Assembly (NCBI GenBank): GCA_010909165.1
Contig: MU008176.1
Span: 612,856-676,855 of the forward strand
Reading direction: 5' to 3'
Origin: Anthoceros angustus
Taxonomy: Eukaryota; Streptophyta; Anthocerotopsida; Anthocerotales; Anthocerotaceae
Length of the DNA: 64,000 nucleotides
Part shown: positions 25,551-36,554 of the stretch, piece by piece
Position numbering within the stretch: the first letter of the stretch is position 1
Layout of the letters: each line of letters starts with the position of its first letter
Notes under the pieces: generated by a model
The model's database searches: none
Seen by the model: only the letters and a program-made list of their open reading frames with translations
What the model was told of the DNA's origin: nothing
Made by a program: the position numbers and the translations under genes

Positions 25551-25577
25551 GAGGAGGCGCGCCGGCCGCGCCTCCTC
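25551..25577. other. GC inverted repeat with 11-bp arms
   Basis: Arms gaggaggcgcg and cgcgcctcctc flank a 5-base centre ccggc. Same type as the palindrome at 24238-24261. Confidence 0.75.
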
Positions 25578-25874
25578 CACTTTTCGAACACACATGGGCG
25601 AAACTAACCTTTCCAAAGAAAAGCTTTGAAAGCGGGACAACATCCGTCCGTCAATGCAACGGATATTCTTCTACCTCTCGAATGAAGAGCACCCTGTGTG
25701 TTTTACCATAGCAACTTGTATGACATGGAACTTCTTCCGCAAAGTGATCTCCTCATCCATGCCCTTCAAATCAATAAGTCCGATTAAAACTTTTCTCAGA
25801 CTGACACTTTGCCGCACTCTCCGGTGGTATTCCTTGGAAGGATTTCCATGGCTTTGCCAACATGTCCTTTGGCT

Positions 25875-26376
25875 TTACGATATCGTGTCCACTTGCTTCG
25901 TCGCCCATCTTCCGCCTTTCCTTTTCTTGCTAGTCCTCGGTAAATGCTTCTTCCATAAGCTCTCCAGCCTCCCACTTTGAAAAATCAAGTCCACATTGTC
26001 CCACACCTTCCCTCCCGCTTGGCGATGCATAAAATGTGTGCGATTGTCTACTTTGTTCTTGTAGACATCGTCTTGGCCTTCATCATCCTCAATCAATCCG
26101 CACTTTGTCACATTGTACTTCCATGCCATGGTCATCTGCTCCTTGCGTTCGCAATCGCAGCTCATCTAAGTACCTGGACCGCTCAATGAAGTTCATCTTC
26201 TTCCTTTGTCCGACATATTTCTGTAAGCCCACAATAGACATGTGCTTCCACATATTGAAACCTCTTCTTCGTGAGATATCACATAGATGTTTCATGGTCG
26301 CATGTATGGTTCCCACCAAGAACCCCATAACGTATTTTTCGCCGCCATCGCTTCCAAATTTGGTCGAGGTCAGCAC
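25875..26376 (-). CDS. Unrecognised minus-strand coding-like pieces
   Basis: Two overlapping minus-strand frames (26376 to 26089 and 26165 to 25875) read as one protein-like segment with a frame change near 26095. The first has mixed-charge helical content (for example MNFIERSRYLDELRLR). The second is basic and ends KKRKGGRW. Neither matches a family I know. They precede the tandem duplication in the minus-strand direction and may be part of the same decayed unit as the frame at 26980-27342. Confidence 0.25.
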
Positions 26377-27458
26377 TCACTTGGATCTATCATACATAAG
26401 AGTGGCAAAACACCCTCCTCTATCCTCCCTTCGAAATAACCCGAGCCAAATAATTGGCCCATGCCTCATCAACCTCGAATCTGCGCATCCGGCGTTATGT
26501 GCGACGGGTCTTAAGTTCTCCAACTTGACCAACACGCTTCAAGACAACCTTCGCGAAGTGAATCCCTCAGCGAGAGGGGGTGCATCCCGGATCGCGTCTT
26601 CTAACCGCTTCTTCATCCGTCGAAATATGACATCGAATGACTCAACCGATCCTCTCGCTGCTTTTTCGGTTTTTTTCTTCCTTTCGCCTGCCGCCACTAT
26701 GTGCCTTTGTAGTCCACATAGAATCCAAAATCCAAGCGGGCGCTTGACAGCCCTTCACCGGTCATCGCCTCCTCTCAGAGGAGGGGGCCGGCCGCCTCCT
26801 TCTTCTCCCGCTCAACCTGCCTCCACACCCACCCCTCTTCCTCTCGGGATCCCATGGTGTCTATTCTTCCACGGTGAGATATCACATAGATGTTTCATTC
26901 GCATATGGTTCCCACCAAGAACCCCATAACGTATTTTTCGCCATCGCTTCCGATCCGACAGGTCACTCACTTGGATCTATCATACATAAGGTGGCAAAAC
27001 ACCCTCCTCTATCCTCCCTTGAAATAACCCGAGCCAAATAATTGGCCCATGCCTCATCAACCCTCGAATCTGCGCATCCGGCGTTATGTGCGGTCTTAAG
27101 TTCTCCAACTTGACCAACACTGTTTCCAAGACCACCTTCTTCGTGAATCCCTCAGCGAGAGGGGGTGCATCCCGGATCGCGTCTTCTAACCGCTTCTTCA
27201 TCCGTCGAAATATGACATCGAATGACTCAACCGATCCTCTCGCTGCTTTTTCGGTTTTTTTCTTCCTTTCGCCTGCCGCCACTATGTGCCTTTGTAGTCC
27301 ACATAGAATCCAAATCCAAGCGGGCGCTTGACAGCCCTTCACCGGTCATCGCCTCCTCTCAGAGGAGGGGGCCGGCCGCCTCCTTCTTCTCCCGCTCAAC
27401 CTGCCTCCACACCCACCCCTCTTCCTCTCGGGATCCCATGGTGTCTATTCTTCCACGG
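26271..27458. repeat. Tandem duplication, unit about 0.6 kb
   Basis: Copy 1 (26271-26873) and copy 2 (26874-27458) start with gtgagatatcacatag and end with ctattcttccacgg. Offset is 603 bp at the left and slightly less at the right. The last 350 bp are almost identical, while differences in the first half are short indels. The boundary is exact head-to-tail. Confidence 0.93.
26980..27342 (-). CDS. Unrecognised minus-strand frame in duplicated unit
   Basis: A 120-residue frame with a basic, helical centre (GERKKKTEKAARGSVESFDV then FRRMKKRLEDAIRDAPP) and a Leu/Val-rich second half. It ends in a stop near the left edge of copy 2. The homologous stretch of copy 1 is disrupted in the second half. 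The composition is much more protein-like than the neighbouring C-rich frames, but no family is recognised. Confidence 0.3.
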   Translation of the reverse strand: MKGCQAPAWIWILCGLQRHIVAAGERKKKTEKAARGSVESFDVIFRRMKKRLEDAIRDAPPLAEGFTKKVVLETVLVKLENLRPHITPDAQIRGLMRHGPIIWLGLFQGRIEEGVLPPYV

Positions 27459-29533
27459 GTCCGGAAGGGCCATGGCGCCGGCGCCGCCGGCCGGCGCCCA
27501 ACCCCATCTCCTTGTTGAAACCGGATAAACCGTTAGGATCCGGTGGGCAAGTTCGCCCGCCCACCCTTCAACACACAGGCGCCGGCCGCCCCCTGCTCCG
27601 GATCAGAGGCCATGGTTGGGACAACCATTGACGCCTTGCAATGCTGCCACGATCCCGATCTCCGTCTTCCTCATGCCCGACACTTCTTCCTCCGAATGCC
27701 CGAGACGCCCGGAATGGGGCCATCTTCCTCATCCGAGGGCCCAAGTTCACTTTCGGGATCCGGGGCTCCGACTCTCGCCTGCAATTCTTTGATGGGCTGC
27801 TCTCACCCTTCTCATTGAAAGCTCTCTCGTGATCCACAATCTCGTAATCTTCCCGCAAATAGCCCGATGAGGGCCATTCCGACTAACGGGCCGGAAAATG
27901 TAGAAAGCAAAATCACGCTACCATCCAAGTCTCATGGTTCTCAAAAAGAGCGTTTTTGTTCCAACTTACAGGTTGTCGCATGCACTCGCGAACTCTTCGA
28001 CAAGTGAGCGAGGTGCACATTTCTTGGCATTGAACCCTCCGAGGTCGAGAACATAAGACCTATATCGTGGTCCCGGATCAGCATCAAACTCATATGGCCG
28101 GTGGTGCAAAAGCGTGAACTCGGCTCCCCTCATTCATATCCATTGTTGCCCAGTTACCCATCCGGCTCTTGCTCTGATTGGGCAAAGCCCCACCCCATTA
28201 TCCGAGTTTGACAAAGGCGTCCATCTGCTTTCCTCTTCTCGGATGCGGATCGGACGAGCATCCAATCCGCAAAATCATACAGGTCAACTGCCTCCCACCA
28301 TGGATGTGCACGGTTTCCTCGTAAAGCGATGGAATTGGAGGTGGCACCACATGCTTTGAGGTTTTGAGCCTCCTTCCCGCCCCTTGCACGCTAGCAGCCT
28401 TTGTCTCGGCTCTCAAGACATGCTCCCATTTTGCCTCCATAATGGTTTATGCCTCCACACCTCCCGCCTCGACTGCACCGGGCGCCCACTTGCGGGGTTC
28501 GCCGCCTTCCTTGTTCCCGCTGCGCGCGCTGGGGGTCGGCCACCGCCGCCAAGTCCTTCTTGCTCCGCCTCCGCCGCCATCTCAATTGCGCAAACAAGCA
28601 AATCACAAGACAAGGCGGCGACAAATCGTCAACCCGTCTGGAAAGATGAATGGAAGGTGTGATGCTCGATCACATGGAGGGGCCGAACTGCTCGCAAAAC
28701 CGCCGATTGATTGCGGCTCGACCGCCTCCAAAGCTCGCGACTGCAGATCTGAATTCGCCGTGGCCAAAGGGACAAAGCGAATTCAAGCGCAATTGTTCTC
28801 CAACTCGCCAAGCAAGCAGACCCGCTCTGCTCGCCTCCCTGACCGGAAATACGCCCACCGCACACCGCCACGCAAAATCGGCAAGAGAGAGGTTTGTAAT
28901 TAGGGTTCCTTGCCCCTGTGCATTTATAGACCAAAACGTATTTAACATACGCTCCACCATATTTCGCTATGCCTAATATAAACTCTTGTCTATCCATAAT
29001 CACATTGACTTCCGTGACGGCTGGCCGGGGCACCATAATTGTCGACCATAAAAAGGCATGACGGCGCGATGCACCATTGGATACCTCTCACTTATAGACC
29101 ATCATGATGTCGTAACGACAGAGAGAAATAATGTCCTTCCTATCTTTGCGATATGCCTTAAGGCACACACCGCCATTCGCATGCAACTTCCTTCACAAAT
29201 CTCCTCGCCCGCTCACGAGGGCGCTCAAGGTTCTTGTGAACGACGAGGCATACAATGTTGCGCCTCACACACCGGAAGGACAAGAGGTTTGAGTTCTTCC
29301 TTACGCTTCCTTTCGCGGTTTGTTTTATGATTCTAAGTTGAGTTTTCGATTGTGGGCTCATCGCCATCGGATCATCTTTGGGATCAACACTTGCCTTCCC
29401 AATGTCCGCGTGCTTCACCGAAAACAAGAGAAGGGAGGAGGCCGGAAAGGCCGCCACATCGCCGACATCCGCCGCCACCGTCGTGTGCATTTTGCCATTG
29501 CGTAAGAACGAGATGATGAAGGTTAAATTTCTT
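27459..29533. other. No gene recognised
   Basis: Continues the C-rich composition to about 28600, then becomes balanced. A minus-strand frame of 159 residues (29158-29637) and plus-strand frames of up to 179 residues overlap. None shows a motif or a persuasive start. Confidence 0.4.
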
Positions 29534-29903
29534 CCTTGATTATAATTGATGGGCGGTGAAAATCCACATGGTGTGATCCCGTTGAATATTCGGACATTGC
29601 TCGCAGAGACGAAAACGTCGACATTTGTCGTCGCCAAATGTCCGCGAGGTGTTCCTCGAACACCTAGGAATTTGCATCGCTATCGCTTTGGAGGAAGCCC
29701 ATCCAAACGCCGTCTTCCCTTGATTATAATTGATGGGCGGTGAAAATCCACATGGTGTGATCCCGTTGAATATTCGGACATTGCTCTTGCAGACAGCAGA
29801 CGAAAACGTCGACATTTGTCGTCGCCAAATGTCCCGCGAGGTGTTCCTCGAACACCTAGGAATTTGCATCGCTATCGCTTTGGAGGAAGCCCATCCAAAC
29901 GCT
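29534..29903. repeat. Tandem duplication, unit 184 bp
   Basis: Copy 1 from 29534 and copy 2 from 29718, both beginning ccttgattataattgatggg. They differ by short indels, one of them at a CAG (cagacagcagacg against cgcagagacg). Confidence 0.92.
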
Positions 29904-30062
29904 CTTCTTCTGTCGTGACCTTCCTGAGAGACTGGTTCCACGCCGTGGTTTGTTTCATGAGGATATTGTTGCTCGCCTCCACTCACCGATGATGACAGCC
30001 TGGGGACGACGATTCTCGCCACTTCCGGACACGATGCCTCTCAATCCTTCCATCCGAAGCCT

Positions 30063-31805
30063 TTGAGTGACACTTTGAAGGCCCCGACAACCGCAAATAC
30101 TCTATCATGCCGGAGACGCGCAGCTGGAGTGTCGTTGACAAAAAGTGAAGGGGAGACAATGCTTGCAGATTTCAAGAAGCCTTGTTGCAACAAAATGTGT
30201 TTGCTAAAGCTGACCAAAGAGCGATTTCAGGAGCAGCGATACCGCTTTCTTCGGATGGGAAGGCAGGAACAGGAGACATTTCTTCAGTCTCTTGTTCAGT
30301 CAGATGGAGTGCACGGGGATAGAAGGAAAGCGGTCACACATCTCATGGGAGCGACTCTTATGCGCTGCTGCTTGAAGGCTTTCAAAAGAGTGTATTGCCT
30401 TGGGCACAAGAGGTATGAGGAGCTAAAGAGCAGAGTCTTTCTGGAATCACCTTGGGATGGATTCGGACCAAACCCGAAGGCACAATCTACTTATGCGCGC
30501 TTGATGCCATTTCTTGGATGGACAATGCTTTTATGTTTATGGCGAGCGGCTTCCTAATTTGGAAGTATTTAATCTACCCGACACGATACAAAGTTGGAAA
30601 TATGGGCGTTGTACAAGCGTGCCATAAAGCTCGCATACGCTATGTGAAGTATCCATGGTTCTTAAAACTGTGGAGAAGCAACTTCCCCAGAGTAAAAATC
30701 CCGAAGTCCAACAGATTTTCAACATGCTCGCTTTGCGCAGGCCTGAAGAGCACTATAAGAAATACAAAGCACAAGCAAGATCAAGGTAAATTGCACCGAT
30801 GTGTCTTTCATGTGCTTGTTCCTCTGGTTGTTGAATGCCCTGCCTATCATCTGGCACCGGATGTACCCTTCTTCTGTCTTCTTCTGTCATGATCGATTCA
30901 TGTGCTTGCAATGCCCAATACTTACCATGGATTGGCTTTCAGAGGTCACCTCCTGGCCGGCGCGCCGCGCCCTCCGGAGAGTGGACGCCCGGGGCCGCGC
31001 CCGGCCTTGCACTGCTTATGATGATTCGAGACCCTCCCAAATCATCCGAGAAAGGGCGGCGACCGCCGACGCCTTCCCCACTGCACCGCATGAATGTTGG
31101 TAAGAGCGTCTTCTGAAAAAAAGCTTTTTGTATAGGTTGGATGGTTCTCTGCAAAGTCGGGGCAGGATGGCTGAGGATGGGGGGTCTTTTTGTTGCTGAT
31201 TATGATGTTCGTTTTGGCACAGAGAAATACCAGGTTGCCTTGGAAGCACATCGTGTGCGGCTCCACCAGGAACGGCAGAAAATGGCTAAACACAGGAGCA
31301 AGAGCTATGTGGAGCCACATAAGTATATGCTGCTATCAATTGATGGAATGGACCAAAAAAAGACAGAGATACCTCATCTTCTCCGGTGGCCGAAAAACCT
31401 CGTAGAGGAGTGTCGATTTCACCACGTGGTTGGGTGCATGATTCACAACTATACGCTTAAAGCTAGAGCCTATTTGCATTATGCGAATCATGAACGACGC
31501 GAATCTTACGATCACCATTATTCGGGACGTTATACATAATTACGAGGGTGTCCCGCCAAGAGTTTTGTATTTGCGGTTGGACAACACATGCAGGAGAATA
31601 AGAACCAGCTTTTGCTTATCCGAACATGCTTGTTGATATGGGTACTTTTGAAAAGTGAAAGTGGGATTCCTTTTGGTCGGACATACTCATGATCAAATCG
31701 ACCGGATGTTTTCTTGCTTCTCCAAAAGCTTGAAACATAAAAGAAGCTCACACGCTTCCCGCATTGTCGAGATCTGCAAGCGCATACCTACACCGAGGTC
31801 AAGGT
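30063..31805 (+). pseudogene. Broken transposase-like gene (DGMDQ / GHTHD family)
   Basis: Resembles a widespread, uncharacterised eukaryotic family that I recall as DUF7869-containing, transposon-like proteins. Name and function were not checked. Landmarks in order: Cys motif CCNKMC (about 30183), CCLKAF block (about 30365), FPRVKIPKSNRF with C-x2-C (30680-30740), ERQKMAKHRSKS, DGMDQKKTEIPHL (31341 onward), NLTITIIRD and LYLRLDNT (31502-31588), QENKN (31591) and VGHTHDQIDRMFSC (31676). A clean phase-1 intron at 30786-31222 joins the halves. The frame changes near 30450-30550, at about 31490, between 31588 and 31591, and again near 31655, with a stop at about 31803. The motifs remain in correct order and spacing, so the breaks are recent or are sequencing errors. 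No terminal repeats were located, so mobility is inferred from the family only. Confidence 0.75.
30786..31222 (+). other. Probable intron of the transposase-like gene
   Basis: Donor CAAG|GTAAAT at 30786 and acceptor TTGGCACAG|AG ending at 31222. Excision joins G with AG into a Glu codon and links KQDQ to KYQVALEAH, the expected continuation. The 437-bp intron contains a GGCCGGCGCGCC-type GC block at about 30956-30975. Confidence 0.65.
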
Positions 31806-34050
31806 ATTGATAAGTGGCGACTCACATATGTGTGGCCCATTACACAAGGCCGAGAGGACTCGGGGCGGCAAGAAGAAGAACAACCTATCGCTCCAAAGAC
31901 CAGCTTAAAATAACACGTGAAGAAAAAGCGGCCCGTGGGTTTGTGATGGATGGGAGCAAGCGACGACCGCCTGGGAAATCAAGGGGTTTGAGTTTTGAAA
32001 TTGTGCCTTGGACACTATAATATGCGCCTTGACGCAGTCGAGGGATAAAAAGGAAGCCACATGATATTATCTCCAACCGCATTGCTCATCTAAAGGCTGG
32101 TCTTGGAACTTAGGCCGTATGTGACATCAGGAGTTTTATGGTGGGAAGCTCGGTGGACCGAGGAGATTGTCATTGTGGAAAACAACATTGGCCTTGTGCT
32201 ACACAAACCTTGGAGGTGGTACGCCAGATCAAGGCACAACCTCGATGTTCGGATGAAGCACTGGAGGAGGCATTCTTGAGGAGCTCCCACAACGAGATAT
32301 GTATTTGGGAGCATACCAAAACTGGGAGGCAACAACAAGAAATGTCACGGTTGAATGGTGATATCGAAATAAAGGCGAATGTTAGCCTTCCGAACGGCAC
32401 ACGCAAAATAGGCCCTTTTGGATTGGCAAGGTGACTTGTGTTGAACTACATGCACGAGCCTCACTTCCTTGTTCATTGGTACGAATCGAACACATGCGTA
32501 TGAAGGAGGTACGTGGAAGAATATATAATCGGAGGGATGGCAGAAGCAACTCGGGAGACGGGGCGAAGGCTATCCATCAAGAATATCCAACAAGTTTTTG
32601 TTCACCAAGCAGTCATCCTCTATTATGGGTTCATGTCTTACGGAAACATTTGTACTGTGGATAAGAAGGCCATAAAAGATAAGTTAATTGAATTGCGAGG
32701 GTTTATTCAACCAGAGTCAAAGTGCAACCGAGGACAAAAGAGGATGGTCGGATGGCCCAAGATAAGAAGGCGTGGAGTCAAGAGTAGGAAACACTGAATG
32801 ATCATCATTTTGGCAATTGATGAGGTTATGCGTCATGCTCTATTCCCGTAGTTTGGCATATTCTATGTGTGCACATTTCAATAGTATGTACGCCCATGCT
32901 AGGCTTTTGGTTGTGGCTATCCTCTATGAGAAGTTGTAGACTCATAGATATTATCTTCCATTTTTCAAGAGTTTGTGCTACCATAGAGAAGGACACGTGG
33001 GGTGTGGCCAGGCCGACATCGGCATTGCGGCATAATGTAAGGCATCATACGTTGAGCCGGCGGCATGTTCCTCTCACATGACGGCGGAACTAGTTTCACG
33101 CTTTTTAAGTTCATCAGATGGGGACTGGAGCAGTCAATATATTTATAATTACACAATTGAGACTGCAAGGAAGCCATCCCCACCCCAATCTCAAGTCTTT
33201 TCAAACCAACCGAGTTAAGGCAACTCCCGCCATTCGCAAGGGATCATCGGCAGAGGCGACGCCGGCCGCCCCTTCCTCTCAAACCGCTGATACCCCGCCG
33301 CGGTCACCGTCCTCAAAGTTTCATCACCCTTCTTTTGTAGATTTCATTTTGCTCCACGGAAAAGACCGGCAATTACCAGAATGGCCTTTGTCATGGGTCT
33401 TAAATGCGGACCAATTGAGGTTAACTCTAACACCATAACCCTTCGGCGTTGAATGGATCTTCTATCAACTGGTTCATACGAATTGTCACCCTTCTTTTCT
33501 CACTGAATTGACCCATACCCCAAAAGTGGGAGTTCAATGCCCATGTGAAACCCTTCGAGGATATATGTCACAAAACCCCTTCGTGAATATTCACCCCTTC
33601 AAAGATATTGTGTTCTGGCCCGCCTCTTACGCGGCGATGTCTGGTGGATGGGCTCCAGTGGTATTTGTGAGGCGAACGATGACAGCGGAGTTGGCGATCG
33701 TGGGCCTCTTGCCGACTTCCTGTGTAAAGTGTGACGCCCCGCACTGGTGATACGCCTTGCCCGCCAGGGGCTGACTCTCATCCATTCCTTGACTGCCGTG
33801 TGCGCGGAACTCCTCCTCATCAATAGAGTGGCGCAGTTGGTTGTGGCCCATGTCTCCAAAGAAGTCTCGTGCTCTATGGCCCCTAGATCGAGGGCCGGGT
33901 CTACGCCTTCCAGCCAGGAGCTCGCCGCGGCGCGTGCGATGATGAAGTTTCTATTGTCCCCGACATCGTAAAGATCCAACCCGGACGCCACCACCGCCGC
34001 AGCCAACCCCTCCGTGTCTATCCGATGTCCTCGCCGCCTTCCATAATCGA
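31806..34050. other. Downstream flank of the transposase-like gene
   Basis: Plus-strand frames at 32100-32800 are fragmentary. A piece near 32145-32240 (EEIVIVENNIG) may still belong to the upstream gene, but this is weak. The remainder to 34050 has no recognisable coding content. Confidence 0.35.
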
Positions 34051-36016
34051 GTGCACTTCGTCAACACCGCTGCGGTCCGGATTCCCCATCCCAAGACTTC
34101 CTCTCGCGCGCGCAGATGTCGAAAACATTTTGGCCTCACGCTCGCGCATTCCGTTTCAGAGATGGTCGCGGCTTTCTTGCAGCCTCGGAGAATGGAAGCG
34201 GTGCCATACCAACCACCGCTCGTAAGTTTACGCGGCGCGATGGCGGGATGGGCTGCGATCGCGCGTTCCCACCGCGGATGCTCCGCGGGCGACGTCCATC
34301 GGCGGCAGGCGCGGGCGCCGCCATCCTTTCATCTGCGGAATCAAATCGACACCCCACATACCTTTGTGCCCGAGGTCGGCGATGCCCCGAAGCCACTTGG
34401 TGATCGGATCTCGGCGTCCGACCGGGAGATCGAGTCTGTCCGTCCACCACCGGTGTACGCGTCATCTCGAAATCCGCTTCCCGCCGCTCCATCCTCCTCT
34501 TCCAAGACCCCACGCTCGGTAGTTGCGGACCATGCAGCGTCATCCGGATCGGGATCCCGGACGCCTGGCCGCACCTTGCAAAACGTTGGCGCCTGTGATG
34601 CGGTGCTCGAGCGAGGCGGGTCATCTGTGAGGCTGCGTGGCGAGCGGGCTTGCACCTTCCGGTTGCTCGATGAAGCAACAGGCCCAAAAGTCTGCGGGGA
34701 AGGCGGAAGAGGCGCCACACCGGTCCGCAGTGCGGCCGCCCAGTCCGGATCAAACTCGAACCATCATACCTCGCTCCACGGCATGGCGGTGCGTGCAACT
34801 CCACCAGCATGCATGCGAGCAATCCTCCGACAAATCGCCTCCCCCGCCTCGGTCCTAAGTGGATGGCCTCGTAAATGCGATTGCGGAACCATGATAGCGA
34901 GCTTCTTCATGTGCACACCTGCGCCGCCTGCGCGCGCCCTCTGCCGTCTCCCCCGGGAACCATAATCGGGTGATTGCGGCGTTGTGTGAGGGGATGTTTC
35001 CATTGCCGCACGCACTGCGGTGTTCCGCGCCGTGGAGGGAACGTGCACCCCACCTCACCGCCCCCGGGTACTGCTCGCCGCCGCGCCTGCATCGCCGCCG
35101 ATCCCGCAATGCACACTGCCAAGGGTCCGCCACTGCCGCCGTGTCCGCACACACCGAGGGGTTTGCGGATTGCCTCGCGACCGGAATTCTAGCAGCGCAG
35201 GAGGCTTGGAAACGCGATGAGGCCGACCTTGGCGGGGGATTTGATCGAAGACATTTGCATCCTCGTGAGTTCACCCAATCTCCGAGAATGTCGCCACCGC
35301 CATCGCGATTCAGACGGCGACGCCCCGCCTCCTCGCTCGCCATGTTTTCACTTGGATTGGTGCAGTCCACCAAAGAGTGTGCCTCACACGGCCTGCGATT
35401 TCAAAGGGTGGGAGATGGCGAGGGGGCGTCCGATGATCCAACCGGCCGAGGAAGATACGAGCCGCCTCCCGCCTTCGCCTTCCGCATGACAAGAGCAGAG
35501 GTTCATTATTTCGTGGAGTCGCCCCAAACGCCTCAAACCCCGCTTAGGATTAATAAGAATGCCCGCCTACGTGACGGAAACACGACATTCATTACATCGG
35601 AAAGACGGAGATGGGCGCGCGGCCGTGCCTCCGATGCACCTCGTCGGATGGCCGCATTGTTTAAGGCGATGGTGGAGATGAGGACATGTTGCTTAAACGC
35701 CCTTCTAGAAGACGCGTTGTTTATGTTTGAAGTATTCTGCAGGGACCGGACAGAGGCGGACAAGAATGCGGCCCGCGACGCTTGGGAAGACGGGTCACAT
35801 CTTCAGCAAACAGGGGCCATGCTCCGCACACGTGTCGTGAATCGGCGCCGCCTCTTCAAAACATCACCGCATAGAAGGGGATTCGACATGACCAAGGACG
35901 GCCGTGTTCTCGTAAGCAATTGCGGTTTATGTCAAATCACTTCCTCCATATACAGCCCCAACCCAAGCATATATAGTGAATTTGTCCTGCATTTGAGAAC
36001 TGAATGGATGGAATAA
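34051..36016 (+). other. Two long GC-driven open frames, identity unknown
   Basis: Plus-strand frames of 304 (34051-34965) and 348 residues (34970-36016) lie almost end to end. Long minus-strand frames overlap both, and the sequence is GC-rich, so chance is a serious explanation. The last third of the second frame (after about 35490) is more balanced and protein-like, with charged, helix-like residues (FRDRTEADKNAARDAWED style), and would be the part to test. No domain, signal or membrane segment is evident. Confidence 0.25.
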
Positions 36017-36094
36017 TGATGGATATTGAGTATGATATTTTTTGTTCACACATGTCTAGTAGGAGGTTTTGGGCCAAACTATAAGGCCCAAAAA

Positions 36095-36375
36095 GGATGG
36101 AACATAATGCATAATGTTCCAATTTTCAAAGGCCAAGGAAGATAGTGGTACATATAGCATGTACACGACAACCTTGGCCTTTGGGATATTTGAAAGGAGG
36201 AAACATCATGCATGGTGTTTCCATGGCAAAGGCCAAGAAAGGTAGTGAGGCATTTACTACAAAAGACATGTCATCCTTGGCCTTTGGGATTTGTCAGAAA
36301 ATGGAACATCATGCATGATGTTTCAATCACCAAAGGCCAAGGAAGTTAGTGCTACATATACTACAGTGTTGCCCT
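36095..36375. repeat. Three-copy repeat, unit about 103 bp, with hairpins
   Basis: Copies begin near 36099, 36199 and 36303. Each has a near-palindrome of the form GGAACAT-x-ATGCAT-x-ATGTTC, then aaaggccaaggaag and a tacatatac segment. The inverse word ccttggcctttggga lies between copies, so each unit can also pair ccaagg with ccttgg. Confidence 0.85.
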
Positions 36376-36554
36376 TCCCATATGTGTGTCGAGTTGGATG
36401 GCAGTAGATTTAAAGGTAAAACATCTTTAGGGTTTAGCGAAGGGACGCGATGTTAGAGCATGTGCACATATGCTATATCCATATATAGACATAAATATTA
36501 CATATGTCTTGTTCCTTGACTTTGGCCTATAGTAGGATGAGGACATGCTAGCAT

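Larger units (their letters stand above)
19331..26270. other. Long C-skewed stretch, no confident gene
   Basis: The plus strand is markedly richer in C than in G and almost free of A/T runs, so long overlapping frames occur on both strands. Product compositions are Pro/Ser/Thr/His-rich on plus and Gly/Arg/Glu-rich on minus. None carries a known motif. Short minus-strand pieces in 25875-26376 look the most protein-like and are listed separately. Confidence 0.5.
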
